64,000 bases of DNA from Dastarcus helophoroides (GCA_028583605.1 CM053335.1:13609053-13673052); one strand, 5' to 3'. Positions 40,401-52,100 are shown, counted from the first letter of the stretch. Program-made: numbers and translations. Notes: a model not told the origin generated them from the sequence alone.

Positions 40401-43400
40401 CATCTTTTTTTTTACAGTTCTGCTTTTTGCAAGTTTAGATTTTTTCCAATCACTACTGTTTCTCAACATTCGTATGTTTCTTAAAATTCGAGTTTTTTTT
40501 TAATTAGATCTTTTCTAGGAAATTTTCACTTTTTTCTCGAAATTTTTCTCGATATTTCATTTTTTTTTCACAGTTCTGCTTTTTGCAAGATCAGACGTTT
40601 TCCAATCACCTTTGTTTCTCAAAATTCGAGTTTTTTTTAAATTAGATCTTTTCTGGGAAATTTTCACTTTTTTTTCGAAATTGTTCTCGATATTTCGCCT
40701 TTTTTTGTAATTAGTCGTGTTTCTCAAAATTTGTCTGTTTCTCAAAATTCGAGTTTTTTTTTAAATTAGACCTTTTCTGGGAAATTTTGCACTTTTTCTC
40801 GAAATTTCGAATTTTTTCTTTATATTTCCCCTTCTTTTGTAATAAGTCTTGCCTCTCCAAATTTTTCTAATTTTTTCTCAAAGTTTGACCTGTGAAAAAT
40901 TTTAACTTTTCTCAAAATTTCGAAGGTTTTCTCGACAATTCTAAATTTAATCTTGTCTGGGAAATGTCTAGTCTTATTCTGAAAATTTCAAGATTTTTTT
41001 CAAAATTTCGAAATTCTTCTCAATGTTTCATTCTTTTTTTTCAAGGTTCTGCCTTTTGCAAATTTGAACCTTTTTTAATCACTCTAGTTACTCAAAATTC
41101 GTCTGTTACGCAAAATTAGATCTTCTTCGGAAAATGTTGACTTTTTTCTCGAAATTTCCAAATTTTTATCGATATTTTATCTATTTTGATATTTTTTTAT
41201 CAGTCTTGTTCCCCGAAATTCGTCTAATTCTTAAAATTTGACCTTCTGTGGAAAAGCTTTTTCGAAATTTTTCTCGATATTTCATCTTTTTTTTCACAGT
41301 TCTACTTTTTGCAAGTTTAGACTTTTTCTAATCACTATTGCTTCTCAAAATTCGTCTGTTTCTCAAAATTCGTATGTTTCTCAAAATTCTAGTTTTTTTA
41401 AAATCAGATCCTTTCTGGGAAATTTTTACTTTTTTCTAGAAATTTTTCTCGATATATCGCCTTTTTTTGTAATTAATCGTGTTTCTCAAAATTTGTCTGT
41501 TTCTCAAAATCCGTCTGTTTCTCAAAATTCGAGTTTTTTTTTAAATTAGACCTTTTCTGGGAAATTTTGCACTTTTTCTCGAAATTTCGAATTTTTTCTT
41601 TATATTTCCCCTTCTTTTGTAATAAGTTTTGTCTCTCAGAATTCGTCTAATTTTTTCTCAAAATTTGACCTGTGGAAAATTTTAACTTTTCTCAACATTT
41701 TGAAGGTTTTCTCGAAAAGTCTAAATTTGACCTTATCTGGGAAATGTAGTCTTTTTTCTGACAATTTTTAGATTTTTCTGAAAATTCTTCTCAATGTTTC
41801 ATCCTTTTTTTTCAAGGTTCTGCTTTTTTGCAAATTTGAACTTTTTTTAAGTACGCTAGTTACTCAAAATTTGTCTGTTACGCAGTTTTGGCGTTTTTAT
41901 CCAAAATTAGATCTTCTCCGGAAAATGTTGACTTTTTTTTCGAAATTTCGAAATTTTTATCGATTTTATCCACTTTGATATTTTTTTAACAGTCTTGTTT
42001 CCCGGAATTCGTCTAATTCTTAAAATTTGACCTTCTGTGGAAAAGTTGTTTTGAAATTTTTCTCGATATTTCATCTTTTTTTCTCAGTTCTGCTTTTTGC
42101 AAGTTTAGAATTTTCCAATCACTACTGTTTCTCAAAATCCGTCTGCTTCTCAAAATTCTAGTTTTCTTTTAATTAGATCTTTTGTGGGAAATTTTTCCAC
42201 CAATTTTTCTCGATATTTCGCCTTTTTTTGTAATTAGTCGTGTTTCTCGAAATTCGTTTGTTTCTTAAAATTCGTCTGCTTCTCAAAATTCGAGTTTTTT
42301 TTAAATTAGACCTTTTCTGGGAAATTTTCACTTTTTTCTTGAAATTTTTCTCGATATTTCGCCTTTTTTTGTAATTAGTCGTGTTTCTCAAAATTTGTCT
42401 GCTTCTCAAAATTTGTTTGTTTCTCAAAACTCGAGTTTTTTTAAATTAGATCATTTCTGGAAAATGTTCACTTCTTTCTGGAAATTTTTCTCGATATTTC
42501 GCCTTTTTTTGTAGTTAGTCGTGTTTCACGAATTTCGTCTGTTTCTCAAAATTCGTCTGTTTCTCAAAATTCGTCTGTTTCTCAAAAATTGTCTGTTTCT
42601 TAAAATTCGAGTTTTTTTTTAAATTAGACCTTTTATGGGAAATTTTGAACTTTTTCTCGAAATTTCGAATTTTTCTCGATATTTCCCCTTCTTTTGTAAT
42701 AAGTCTTGCCTCTCAAAATTGGTCTAATTTTTCTCAAAATTTGAACTGTGGAAAATTTTAACTTTTCCCAAAATTTCGAAGGTTTTGTCGAAAATTCTAA
42801 ATTTGACCTTTGAAAAATGACTGGTCTTTTTTCTGAAAATTTCGAGATTTTTCTCAAAATTTCCAATTTCTTCTTAATAATTCATTCCCTTTTTTTTTCA
42901 AGGTTGTGTCATCTTGCAAATTTGAACTTTTTTTAATTACGCTAGCTACTCAAAATTTGTCTGTTACGCAGTTTTGGAGTTTTTAAGCAAAATTAGAACT
43001 TCTCCGGAAAATGTTGACTTTTTCTCGAAATTTTAAAACTTTTATCGATATTTTATCTATTTTGATATTCTTTTATCAGCCTTGTTCCTCGAAATTCGTC
43101 TAATTCTTCAAATTTGACCTTCTGAGGAAAAGTTGTTTCGAAATTTTTCTGGATATTTCATCTTTTTTTTCTCAGTTCTGCTTTTTGCAAGTTTAGACTT
43201 TTTCCAATCACTACCATTTCTCAAAATTCGTCTGCTTCTCAACATTCTAGTCTTCTTTTAATTAGATCTTTTGTGGGAAATTTTCACTTTTTTTTCGAAA
43301 TTCTTCTCGATATTTCGCCTTTTTTGTAATTAGTCGTGTTTCTCAAAATTTGTCTGTTTTTTAAAATTCGTTTGCTTCTCAAAATTCGAGTTTTTTTTAA

Positions 43401-45800
43401 ATTAGACCTTTTCTGGGAAATTTTCACTTTTTTCTTGACATTTTTCTCGATATTTCGCCTTTTTTTGTAATTAGTCGTGTGTCTCAAAATTTGTCTGCTT
43501 CTCAAAATTTGTCTGTTTCTCAAAACTCGAGTTTTTTTAAATTAGATATTTTCTGGAAAATTTTCACTTTTTTCTGGAAATTTCTCTCGATATTTCGCCT
43601 TTTTTTGTAATTAGTCGGGTTTCACGAAATTCGTCTGTTTCTCAAAATTCGTCTGTTTCTCCAAAAAAGTCTGTTTCTTAAAATTCGAGTTTTTTTTTTT
43701 AAATTAGACCTTTTATGGGAAATTTTGAACTTTTTCTCGAAATTTCGAATTTTTCTCGATATTTCCCCTTCTTTTGTAATAAGTCTTGCCTCTCAAAATT
43801 GGCCTAATTTTTTCTCAAAATTTGACCTGTGGAAAATTTTAACTCCTTCCAAAATTTCGAAGGTTTACTGGAAAATTTTAAATTTGACCTTATCTGGGAA
43901 ATGTCTAGTCTTTTTCTGAAAATTTCGGGATTTTTCTCAAAATTTCGAAATTCTTCTCAATGTTTCATCCTTTTTTTTTCAAGGTTCCGCCTTTTTGCAA
44001 ATTTGAACCCAATTTTAATCACTTAGTTACTCAAAATTCGTCTGTTACGCAGTATTGGAGTTTTTGCCCAAAATTAGATCTTCTCCGGAAAATGTTGACT
44101 TTTTTTTGAAATTTCGAAATTTTTATAAATATTTTATCTATTTTGATATTTTTTTATCAGTCTTGTTTACCGAAATTCGTCTAATTCTTAAAATTTGACC
44201 TTCTGTGGAAAAGCTTTTTCCAAATTTTTCTCCATATTTCATTTTTTTTTTCACAGTTCTGCTTTTTGCAAGTTTAGACCTTTTCCAATCACTAATGTTT
44301 CTCAAAATTCCTCTGTTTCTTAAAATTCGAGTTTTTTTTTAATTAGATCTTTTCTGGGAAATTTTCAGTTTCTTCTCGAAATTTTTCTCCATATTTCGCC
44401 TTTTTTTGTACTTAGTCGTGTTTTTCAAAATTTGTCTGTTTCTCAAAATTCGTCCGTTTCTCAAAATTCCAGTTTTTTTTTAAATTAGACCTTTTCTGGA
44501 ATATTTAGAACTTTTTCTCGAAATTTCGAAATTTTTCTCGATATTTCGCCTTTTTTTGTAATTAGTCGTGCCTCTCAAAATTCGTCTGTTTGTCAAAACT
44601 CGAATTTTTTTTTAAATTAGATTTTTTCTGGGAAATTTTTACTTTTTTCTCGAAATTTCGAAATTTTTCTCGATATTTCGCCTTTTTTCTGTAATTAGTG
44701 GTGCTTCTCAGAATTCATCTAATTTTTACTGAAAATTTGACCTTCTATGGAAAATTTTAATTTTTTCTAAAATTTCGAAGGTTTTCTCAAAAATTAACTT
44801 TTTTTTCTCAAAATTTGATTTTTTCTGGGAAATGTTTAGTTTTTTTCTTAAGATTTCGAAATTTTTTTCCAAATTTCAAAGATTTTCATATTTCATGTCA
44901 CACAGTTCTGCTTTTTGCAAATTTAGACTTTTTTCAATAACTATTGTTTCTCAAAATTCGTCTGTTTCTCAAAATTCGGGTTTTTTTTTTAAATTATACT
45001 TTTTCTGGAAAATTTTGACTTTTTTCTTGAAATTTCGAAATCTTTCTCGATATTTCGCCTTGTCTATTTCTTGGACCATCATTTTTTCTCGATATATGTC
45101 CAAATTATGGACCTTTTTAACAAAATTGTTTATTTTCTCAAAATAAGACCAACATTTTTAGGGAAAAGATTATCTCAAAAAGTAAAAATCCAAATAAAAA
45201 ACCAGTAAAAAATACAACAGATAATTGGCAACTTTTGTCTTCAAAACCGGTTGTTTTAACAAAATTTGTTTCTTTCAACATTCTTCCCAAAATCATATCT
45301 TTTTCGTCGAATGTCATGAGATTTTTTTATCCCAATTCCTCCATTTTTTTATTTCGAAAATTTGTGTAAAAAAAGGTTTTTTTCCAACAATTTTGACTTT
45401 TAAATTCGACTTTCAGCAAATTTCCGATATTCTCAGAATTTGCTTTTTCTCGAAATTTCGACTTTTTTCCTAATATTTTGTTTCAGGTTTCACGTAAACG
45501 GTTTTTATAAAAATTTCGATTTTTTTTCTCGAAATGTAGACACAAAATTCTTGTTTCCTCAAAAGAAGGTCAACAACTTATTAATAGAAATTTCAATTTT
45601 TTCCCGGAAAAAATTATTTTGTTTCAAAACAAAAGCAAATATTTTTAGAAATTACGAGTTTTTTCTTGACACATGACTTTTTTAATAAAATTCGACCTTT
45701 TTTGAAAATGTTGACGCTAAAATTGTAATCTTTTTTTCGAAATGTCGAGTTTTTTTATCGGAATTTCTCTATCTTCAAAAATTCAGAATTTTTGTTTGTC
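37481..45800 (+). repeat. Higher-order tandem array, about 1.07-kb units, T-rich on +
   Basis: The word (A)CCTGTGGAAAATTTTAAC and variants recur at about 37981, 38815, 39352, 39825, 40886, 41667, 42744, 43826 and 44740. Full units are 1.06-1.08 kb and shorter intervals are internally deleted units. Each unit passes in order through TTCGAAGGTTTTCTCGA, TTCTCAATGTTTCAT, AAGGTTCTGCCTTTTTGCAA, a TGTTACGCAGTATTGGAGTT part, TTCTCCGGAAAATGTTGAC, and a sub-array of TTTCTCAAAATTCGTCTG (18 bp). So there are two repeat scales. The array decays into generic filler after about 45100. All ORFs in it are artefacts. Confidence 0.9.
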
Positions 45801-46042
45801 AAAGTTTTATGCAAGTAGAATGCAACCTAGACTACAAATTCATGCAGCCCTCCAGGCGTGTATAGTGTACAAATTCATGCAGCCCTCCAGGCGTGTATGG
45901 TGAATCATAGCTAGCTGAACTACCAACAGTTGAAACACTGCCACCTAGCGAAGCGGTTGCTCTCTAGGAAAGTTGCCAGAAGACAAGGATTCTATTACAC
46001 CGACCAATAGGTTTGAACATTTATTGGATTCGAAGTTTGGAA

Positions 46043-46085
46043 ACCAAATACCGGTTTCGATCTTGTTAGATCTCGTCAGTTTGGT
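46043..46085 (-). ncRNA. Hammerhead ribozyme motif, type I, family II (complete)
   Basis: On the minus strand: ACCAAA (stem I), CTGACGA (CUGANGA core), GATCT-AACA-AGATC (stem II, 5 perfect pairs), GAA, ACCGGT (self-complementary stem III), A (cleavage position 17), TTTGGT (stem I, 6 perfect pairs with ACCAAA). Every invariant hammerhead position is met with no insertions. Hammerheads with such minimal palindromic stem III act as dimers and are known from Penelope-like elements and retrozymes. Predicted cleavage is between the A complementary to 46049 and the base complementary to 46048. Confidence 0.8.
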
Positions 46086-46279
46086 ATATCCAACTCGAAT
46101 GCTAACAAATGTTCCGACAAGTAAGTACTAAAACATTCACAGACGTCAAGCGAGTGACTCTTAAGTACTACCACCTGTTGGTCCATAGAGAAACTATGGC
46201 CATCGCCAACAATGTCGTATGCAAGTAGAATGCAACCTAGACTACAAATTCATGCAGCCTTCCAGCTGGAGTTGGATAT

Positions 46280-46322
46280 ACCAAACTGACGATATCTAAC
46301 AAGATCGAAACCGGTATTTGGT
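46280..46322 (+). ncRNA. Hammerhead ribozyme motif, type I, family II (one stem II defect)
   Basis: On +: ACCAAA, CTGACGA, TATCT-AACA-AGATC, GAA, ACCGGT, A, TTTGGT. Stems I and III are as in the minus-strand copy. The first stem II pair is lost (T opposite C in place of G-C), leaving four pairs. Predicted cleavage is between 46316 and 46317. A transcript covering both arms would pair this motif with its inverted twin, which would mask the ribozyme. Confidence 0.7.
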
Positions 46323-46388
46323 TTCCAAACTTCGAATCTAATAAATGTTCAAACCTATTGGTCTGTGCATTAGAATGTCAAAGTTTTA

Positions 46389-46551
46389 TTGAAATACAAA
46401 TCTTGTCCCCTGAAACCAAGAAAGATTAACAAAAACGACAAAGGTTGCAACCTTTGTTACGTTTATTAAACTTTTTTTGGTTTCAGGGAACGAGATTTGT
46501 ACTTCAATTTTTAAAGATAGCCAAGGACCAGGCCGTTCCACCAAAAAAAAA
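46389..46551 (+). mobile_element. Family I element, copy 3 (central motif deleted)
   Basis: Arms TTGAAATACAAATCTTGTCC / GGGAACGAGATTTGTACTTC and AAACCAAGAAAGATT / AACTTTTTTTGGTTT pair. The centre is a bare palindrome CAAAGGTTGCAACCTTTG: the hammerhead-like segment found in the other copies is cleanly missing. The right end has CCAAGGACCAGGCCGTTCCA then CC and nine A residues, an oligo-A tail-like end. Confidence 0.8.
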
Positions 46552-48054
46552 GTTTTGTTTCCGAAAATTTTGACCTATTTTTAAATTCATTTGCAAATTT
46601 TTACTTTTCATAAAATTTTTTTTCGACAGAGTCTCATTTAATTTTAATATTTCTGAGCAACATTAACATTTATGGCAGTTTTCAGTCGATTCTCTCGATT
46701 TCGCACGCATTAACCTGTTCGTATAATTCAACCTTCAACTATTCATGCGGAGCATTGGAAGGGAATCACCTGAGGGAATAGAAAATGCCATTAAATTGGG
46801 CGCAATTTCCCTTAAATAGAAATTAACATCTAGTGAAACAACTCGTCGTAAGCGTTATTCTCGATGGAACAAAATATTCAACAATGAGCAGTGGGACTGA
46901 ATTCTGATGTAATTTAGATTTGAAAGGAATTCGCCAAAGTTTGCGCGTTTATTTTCGAGCTGATAGGACCGAAAATGTAATTTAACGCTGCAGTTAATTT
47001 CAATGGGAAATCCGAATCGGTTAGATACTGCCGCAGTTGGAATCCAGAATTAAATTTTAAAACAATTGAGCCACTTGTATTGTCTTTTTAATTTTAAACT
47101 AGGGAACAAAGCTGATCTGAAAAAGCCCTATTGTCTTAGCCCAAAAAATATATGGTTAACGAATTGAACTACTAATTTGTTACACCCTGTATAATGTGTA
47201 GAAAAAAATTTTTTTTTAATTCTCAAGAAGGTTTTGAAATCGTCTTTTTTTATTTTGAATTAACTTGATAATTTTTTAAATTAAATAAACTGGTTAACGC
47301 GACGATAAATCGTCATCTCCGGGGAAAAACCGCGATCGAAATAGAAATAGATGGTGTGTGGTCCGATGTGTAATTTGCTTAGCTGCTAGATAACCCCCGG
47401 TCGTTATTTTTCTTTTTTACTGCCAGTTTCTCCGAGAAGAGAAGCAAAAGTATAGTACCCTAGTTTACGAACTGCCGTTAGCAACATAAAAGTTATTTTG
47501 TATTTGTTCTTTATTGCGGCTGTAAAGACATAAACCTCGAAAATTATGAACAATTTACTTTGCACTTCACTAATGCAAATTCCCAACCGGAAATCGAATG
47601 TTTCAAGTTTTATGTTCGAAGGCGTTTCATATTCGCGAGTTTCTAAAGATCAAATGAAATTAATGTTCCAGGTTTAATCTACTTGAGGGTGTTACGTATT
47701 CGACGCGCTTAATAAAATGTAACTTTGGCATAAATACGCCACCACCGATATTAATCTTGGTCAATTGCGTCCAATTCTCATGGTGCTTTTGTGATTAATT
47801 GCCCGTCTTTGTTAAAACTTGTCAACGTCCTATCGTCTTGAAACTTGTTTTTATTTCTTCGAAACTTTGCAAAAACATCAGGAAGGGATTAAGTTGTAAG
47901 TGGCCCAATTTATTTTCGGGCCCTCGACTGACAGTTTACAACACCCTTAGTTTTCGAAAACCGACAAGGCAGGAAATGATATTTATTAGAAGCTTGCCCA
48001 GTGAAAACTAAGAAATATTTTGAATAAAAGAAGTGAAATTACGTATTTTTTTAC
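46552..48054. other. Intergenic, no gene recognised
   Basis: From about 46680 to 48020 the sequence is non-repetitive and less AT-rich. ORFs at 47404-47586 (-) and 47799-48011 (+) have no identifiable domain. TTACACCCTGTATAAT at about 47182 resembles DNA-transposon ends. Confidence 0.45.
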
Positions 48055-48345
48055 AATGCATGGAGCAATAGGTTGGAAGATTTATCAGATTCAGAGTTTG
48101 GAAACCAAATACTGATTTCGATCTTTGGTTTCCAACGCTGAATCTGATAAATGTTCAAACCTAGTGGTCTGTGCATAGTCTTCTGGGAATTTGCTAGAGG
48201 GCAATCGCTTTGCTAAGTGTTTGTGGTTCAACTGATAGTTCGGCTACCTATGATTCACTATACACGCTTAGGGGTTGCATACTGCAGCCTAGGTTGCATT
48301 CTGCAGCCTAGATTGCATTCTGCAGTCTTCTTCTTCTGCAGTATT
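48055..48345. mobile_element. Family II element, copy B, partial
   Basis: Shares GGAAACCAAATACTGATTTC, TGATAAATGTTCAAACCTA, GCTAAGTGTTTGTGGTTCAA and TATACACGCTTAGGGG with the other family II copies. Three tandem CTGCAGCCTAGRTTGCATT units lie near 48283-48328. The inverted arms are very short because the centre is collapsed. Confidence 0.7.
48104..48129 (-). pseudogene. Collapsed hammerhead motif of family II
   Basis: On the minus strand ACCAAA is joined directly to GATC-GAA and then ATCAGT-A-TTTGGT. The CTGACGA core and the 5' strand of stem II are deleted, and stem III (ATCAGT) is no longer self-complementary. Clearly inactive. Confidence 0.7.
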
Positions 48346-48367
48346 TTTTTTACAAAGAAGGTCATTT

Positions 48368-48629
48368 TTTTTGGTGGAACGGACTGGTCCTTGGTTATCT
48401 TCAAAAATTGAAATACAGAACTTGTCCCTTGAAACCAAGAAAGATTAAAAAACACATCAAAGATTGCTCTAACGCGTTTCGACGGCCAAGCTGTCATCTT
48501 TAGAGATATTTTTTTTTTCTCTGAAAATGACAGCTTGACTCTTGAAACGCGTTAGAGTAACATTTGTTTCAGGGGACAAGTTCGGTATTTCAATTTTTGA
48601 AGGTAACCAAGGACCAGTCCGTTCCACCA
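48368..48629. mobile_element. Family I foldback element, copy 4 (both arms full length)
   Basis: Begins TTTGGTGGAACGGACTGGTC and ends GACCAGTCCGTTCCACCA; the arms stay complementary through CTTGTCCCYTGAAACC and inwards. The centre holds two opposed hammerhead-like motifs, both decayed: CTAAAGA in place of CTGAAGA on the minus strand and CTGAAAA on the plus strand, each followed by an ACGCGT stem III word. An A8 run (T8 on +) adjoins the left end. This shows the full family I structure of about 260 bp. Confidence 0.85.
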
Positions 48630-49690
48630 GAATTAATTTTTTATTTTTGGGCCGTCTGAAACCGCCCGGTGCAGCACGTTCCCCCACAGAAGTCTTCTAA
48701 TATAGCTGAGGATACGCGGACCACACTTTGGGAAACACTGGTTTTCATTATTACATCAAAGAGACGATCTCTCAATAAACCGTTTCTAAAATAAATAGAA
48801 AAATTATCTGTATGGTGCAGCAATAGGTTTTCAAAAACAATTTTCCTAATAATAGTTCTTAACAAGACATGAAGTGTTATGGACTGAAAAAATCTGATAA
48901 CAATTTTCATCACCTGATAACGTCTTGTGTCTTACAATTTCATCGATTTGATAACCACTCCCACCGTTTTAGTTGTCTAAGTGCCGAATGAGACGTATGA
49001 AAACTAGAAATCCCATCGGACCTCAAACTGATTTAATTCGTCGTAAAATATCGCAAGAAATGAGTTTAACTCGTAATAAATTATGGTAAGAAACGGGGAG
49101 GCCGTTATTAAAGAGCGTTCAGAAACTGTATTGACCTTCTTAAAATTTTTATGTCGCAATAATATTCTGAGGCCACTTTTCCGCTACGAGTGCATTGTTC
49201 TGGACTTTATTTCTCGTCGTCCTTACGAGGAAATAATAAAGCCGCTTGGCGCAACGCCTGAAACTTGAAAAACGTCGACGTTTATTCGCCGATATTGTGG
49301 AGCTGCTAAATTTAATTACAACCCTAATAACCCTCCGAAACTTTAGAGGAAAGTTCTTGCGATTCCGAAATAACATCTTATTTAATCAAGATGCTTTTCA
49401 TCAATAAAAAACCAAGCGCAAGAGTTTTTAATCTTGACGAGCAGATTGTACTTAAAAAAAAACAATCATGGGGACTGCCCATAGAAGTGAAAACTTAAAA
49501 CTAGGAACTTGTTTGTTGTATAAAATATCAACATAGTGCTTATTGTTGGAATGCTTGATTAAACAATCAAAATAATTAAATTAAATTTAAACAAAACACA
49601 GTATACAAAAACTGAACTTTCCACTTAACTTGCATAGTACAGGTAGCAGGGAGTGTACGGATATCTAGAGATTTAACTTTAAAATTGTCA
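48630..49690. other. Intergenic, no gene recognised
   Basis: Non-repetitive and moderately GC-rich at 48960-49400. A 61-codon ORF at 49083-49268 and overlapping minus-strand ORFs are not recognised and have no promoter; not called. Confidence 0.4.
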
Positions 49691-49765
49691 GCATACGGTG
49701 GCGCAACTTGTAACGTGTTGGATTCTCGCCGAGTAGGTCCCGAGTTCAATCCCGGCTGCAGATTA
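49691..49765 (+). mobile_element. tRNA-derived SINE-like head (copy 2)
   Basis: TGGCGCAACTTGTAACG at 49699 fits an A box and GAGTTCAATCC at 49742-49752 a B box, with tRNA-like spacing (B box at position 52 from 49691). An anticodon-like arm lies around GGATTCTCGCC. The acceptor stem does not close, so it is not a functional tRNA. The TGCAGATTATGCTT following it resembles the sequence after 13550. Confidence 0.6.
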
Positions 49766-49808
49766 TGCTTAATTGTATTACACATTACTCATAGCTATAT
49801 ATACTGTT

Positions 49809-49884
49809 ATTAGAGCATGTTGGTAATGGAACATTAGCGTGATGGTGAAACCATATCCCCCTATCAAAATCGCTCAACTCAGCT
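49809..49884 (-). mobile_element. Family III foldback element, single arm, reverse
   Basis: The reverse complement reads GAGTTGAGCGATTTTGATAG, then TTTCACCATCACGCTAATG and CATTACCAACATGCTCTAA, matching the family III arm. It lies 44 bp after the tRNA-like head, mirroring the head-plus-foldback arrangement at 13491-13755. Confidence 0.6.
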
Positions 49885-50590
49885 TCCAAAAATTTGTTGA
49901 ATTATCATAAATTCAATTAAACTTTTAATCGACAAAAGAAACATTTTTTAGCCCCCATGGATTAATTTTTACCTTCCCATAAAATGCTTATTAGAAAATG
50001 GATTACCTAAATATCCACAATAAATTAACCAAAGTTTTAGGTAACTCTAAGCCCCCCATTCCAGCCACTTCGTATATCATGCAAATCCCGCGGTGAAATA
50101 TTAAGTGCAAACGAACGTAGGACGAGTACGGAGGAAATGGCTTTCCAAATGTCACGAAAGATAAATGACGGCAGTCATGCCCCCCTCTCGAGAGAACCAC
50201 CGCAAAAGTAAACATTTAGTGGGACACTGCAAACGGCGCAATTTGTTGAAAAAAAAAAAAGAGAGGGCGAACAATTTATTTTACAAAGCAACATCCATTT
50301 TTGACATGAATGATGCAAATTTCCGCTCGAGTTCGCGCCCAGGCTTAACCACAAAGTGAGCCAATTTATTTTTTCACGTGAACCGCTCTCATATCTTCAC
50401 GTTATCCCCGAAATGGCCGTGTAATATTTAAACGTTATTAAGATGCGAGATTTTAGATTGAAAACGCGGTGGATGAATGCTGGGGAGGGGGGTGAATGCG
50501 GGAGGGGGGTGAATGCGGGAAGAGCGGTGGGGTGCTTCTGAAAAATTTCCAGCTCGGGTAAATACTTCATTAATATGAAAAATTAAATAT
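49885..50590. other. Intergenic, no gene recognised
   Basis: Non-repetitive with GC-richer parts; a short G-rich tandem (GGGGTGAATGCGGGA, two to three units) lies at about 50480-50530. The ORFs at 50003-50215 (-) and 50165-50359 (+) lack recognisable features. Confidence 0.45.
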
Positions 50591-50599
50591 TATATGAGT

Positions 50600-52100
50600 A
50601 TGAGATGGGATTTCAGATTTAAAATTTTAAAAAATCAAGTCAAAAAGAAAATGGACGAATTTTTTAAAAAAGTAAATTTTTAGTCTTCGAAAATAAGTAG
50701 AGTTTTTTAAAAAAACTTTCAAAATAAGTAAGAAGTTTCATGAAATTTTCAAAAATTTAAAAACAACTTTAAAAATTCATCTCCTTTAAAAACTGAAATT
50801 TCCAAAAAGTCCTTATTCAGCCATAGTCAAAATTTTGAAACGGAAATGTCAGTGAAAGTTAAAAAAGTCGAAATTTTAAATAGTTAGCTCGACAACTCCA
50901 ACAAAAAAAAAGGATAAGGGTTTTCTAAGGGTAGAAGTTTTCAAAAATTGTCGGAATTTTTGAAGAAACCAACATTTTCAAAGCCCCACCATTTTTTTAA
51001 AATTTCAAAGATCCAACTTAGAGGCACAAGTAGTCGAATTACTGTAGAATCAAGATTTCATTGAAGAGCCTAAATAGATTATTCGACCGAGATTTTTTTT
51101 TATATTTATACCGCCCCAAAAAGAAAATAGACGAATTTTTAAAAAAAGTAAATATTAAGTCTTCGAAAATAGGTAGAGTTTTTCAAAATAAGTAAAAGGT
51201 TTCATGAAATTTTCAAAAATTTGAGTAACAATCACAATTTTAAAAATTCACTTCTTTTAAAAGCTGAAATTTCCAAAAAGTCCACATTTCGGAGAAGTCA
51301 AAATTTTTAAAACGAAATGTCAGTAAAAGTTAAAAAAAAAGTCGAAATTTTAAATAGTCAGCTCGACAATTCCAACAAAAAAATAAGGTTAAGAGTTTTC
51401 GAAGAGTAGAAGTTTTGAAAAATAGTCGGAATTTTTAAGAAGCCAAAATTTTCAAAGAAATCGATTACTTCCCACCACTATTTTTTTTTAAGTTTTCAAA
51501 GATCCAACTTTAGAGACACAAGTGGTCGAATTACTGTAGAATCAAGATTTCATTGAAGAGCCTAAATAGATTATTCGACCGAGATTTTTTTTTATATTTA
51601 TACCGCCCCAAAAAAAAAATAGACAAATTTAAAAAAAAATAAATATTAAGTCTTCGAAAATAAGTAGAGTTTTTCAAAATAAGTAAAAGGTTTCATGAAA
51701 TTTTCAAAAATTTGAGTAACAATCACAATTTTAAAAATTCACTTCTTTTAAAAGCTGAAATTTCCAAAAAGTCCACATTTCGGAGAAGTCAAAATTTTTA
51801 AAACGAAATGTCAGTAAAAGTTAAAAAAAAAGTCGAAATTTTAAATAGTCAGCTCGACAATTCCAACAAAAAAATAAGGTTAAGAGTTTTCGAAGAGTAG
51901 AAGTTTTGAAAAATAGTCGGAATTTTTGAAGAAGCCAAAATTTAGAAAGAAATCTATTGCTTCCAACCATTACTTTTTTTTAAGTTTTCAAAGATCCTAC
52001 TTAGAGACACAAGTGGTCGAATTACTCCAGAACAAGATTTCATTCAATAGTCTAAATAGATTATTAGATCAAGATTTTTTTTTATATTTATACCACCCCA
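50600..52100 (+). repeat. Three-unit tandem repeat, about 480-490 bp, A-rich
   Basis: Units start near 50636, 51115 and 51610 (AAAAAGAAAATAGACGAATT word) and end with a GATTATTCGACCGAGA phrase and TATATTTATACCGCCCC. Units 2 and 3 are nearly identical, implying a recent duplication; unit 1 is more diverged. It is made of the same filler motif as other blocks. Confidence 0.9.

Larger units (their letters stand above)
45815..46385. mobile_element. Family II foldback element, copy A, with two hammerhead motifs
   Basis: Arms of about 95 bp (46006-46100 and 46267-46375) are inverted repeats running from ACCAATAGGTTTGAACAT to GGTATATCCAACTC. Outside and between them are family-specific segments: AATGCAACCTAGACTACAAA (three versions near 45830, 45880 and 46225, two of them an immediate tandem of CAAATTCATGCAGCCCTCCA), and CCAACAGTTG near 45925. 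Each arm contains one hammerhead motif. Consistent with a terminal region of a Penelope-like or retrozyme-like element; no reverse transcriptase found. Confidence 0.75.

Noticed and set aside
37574..45676. Many 60-105-codon Phe/Ser/Lys ORFs in the higher-order array
   Set aside because: They follow the repeat unit, appear on both strands and shift frame between units.
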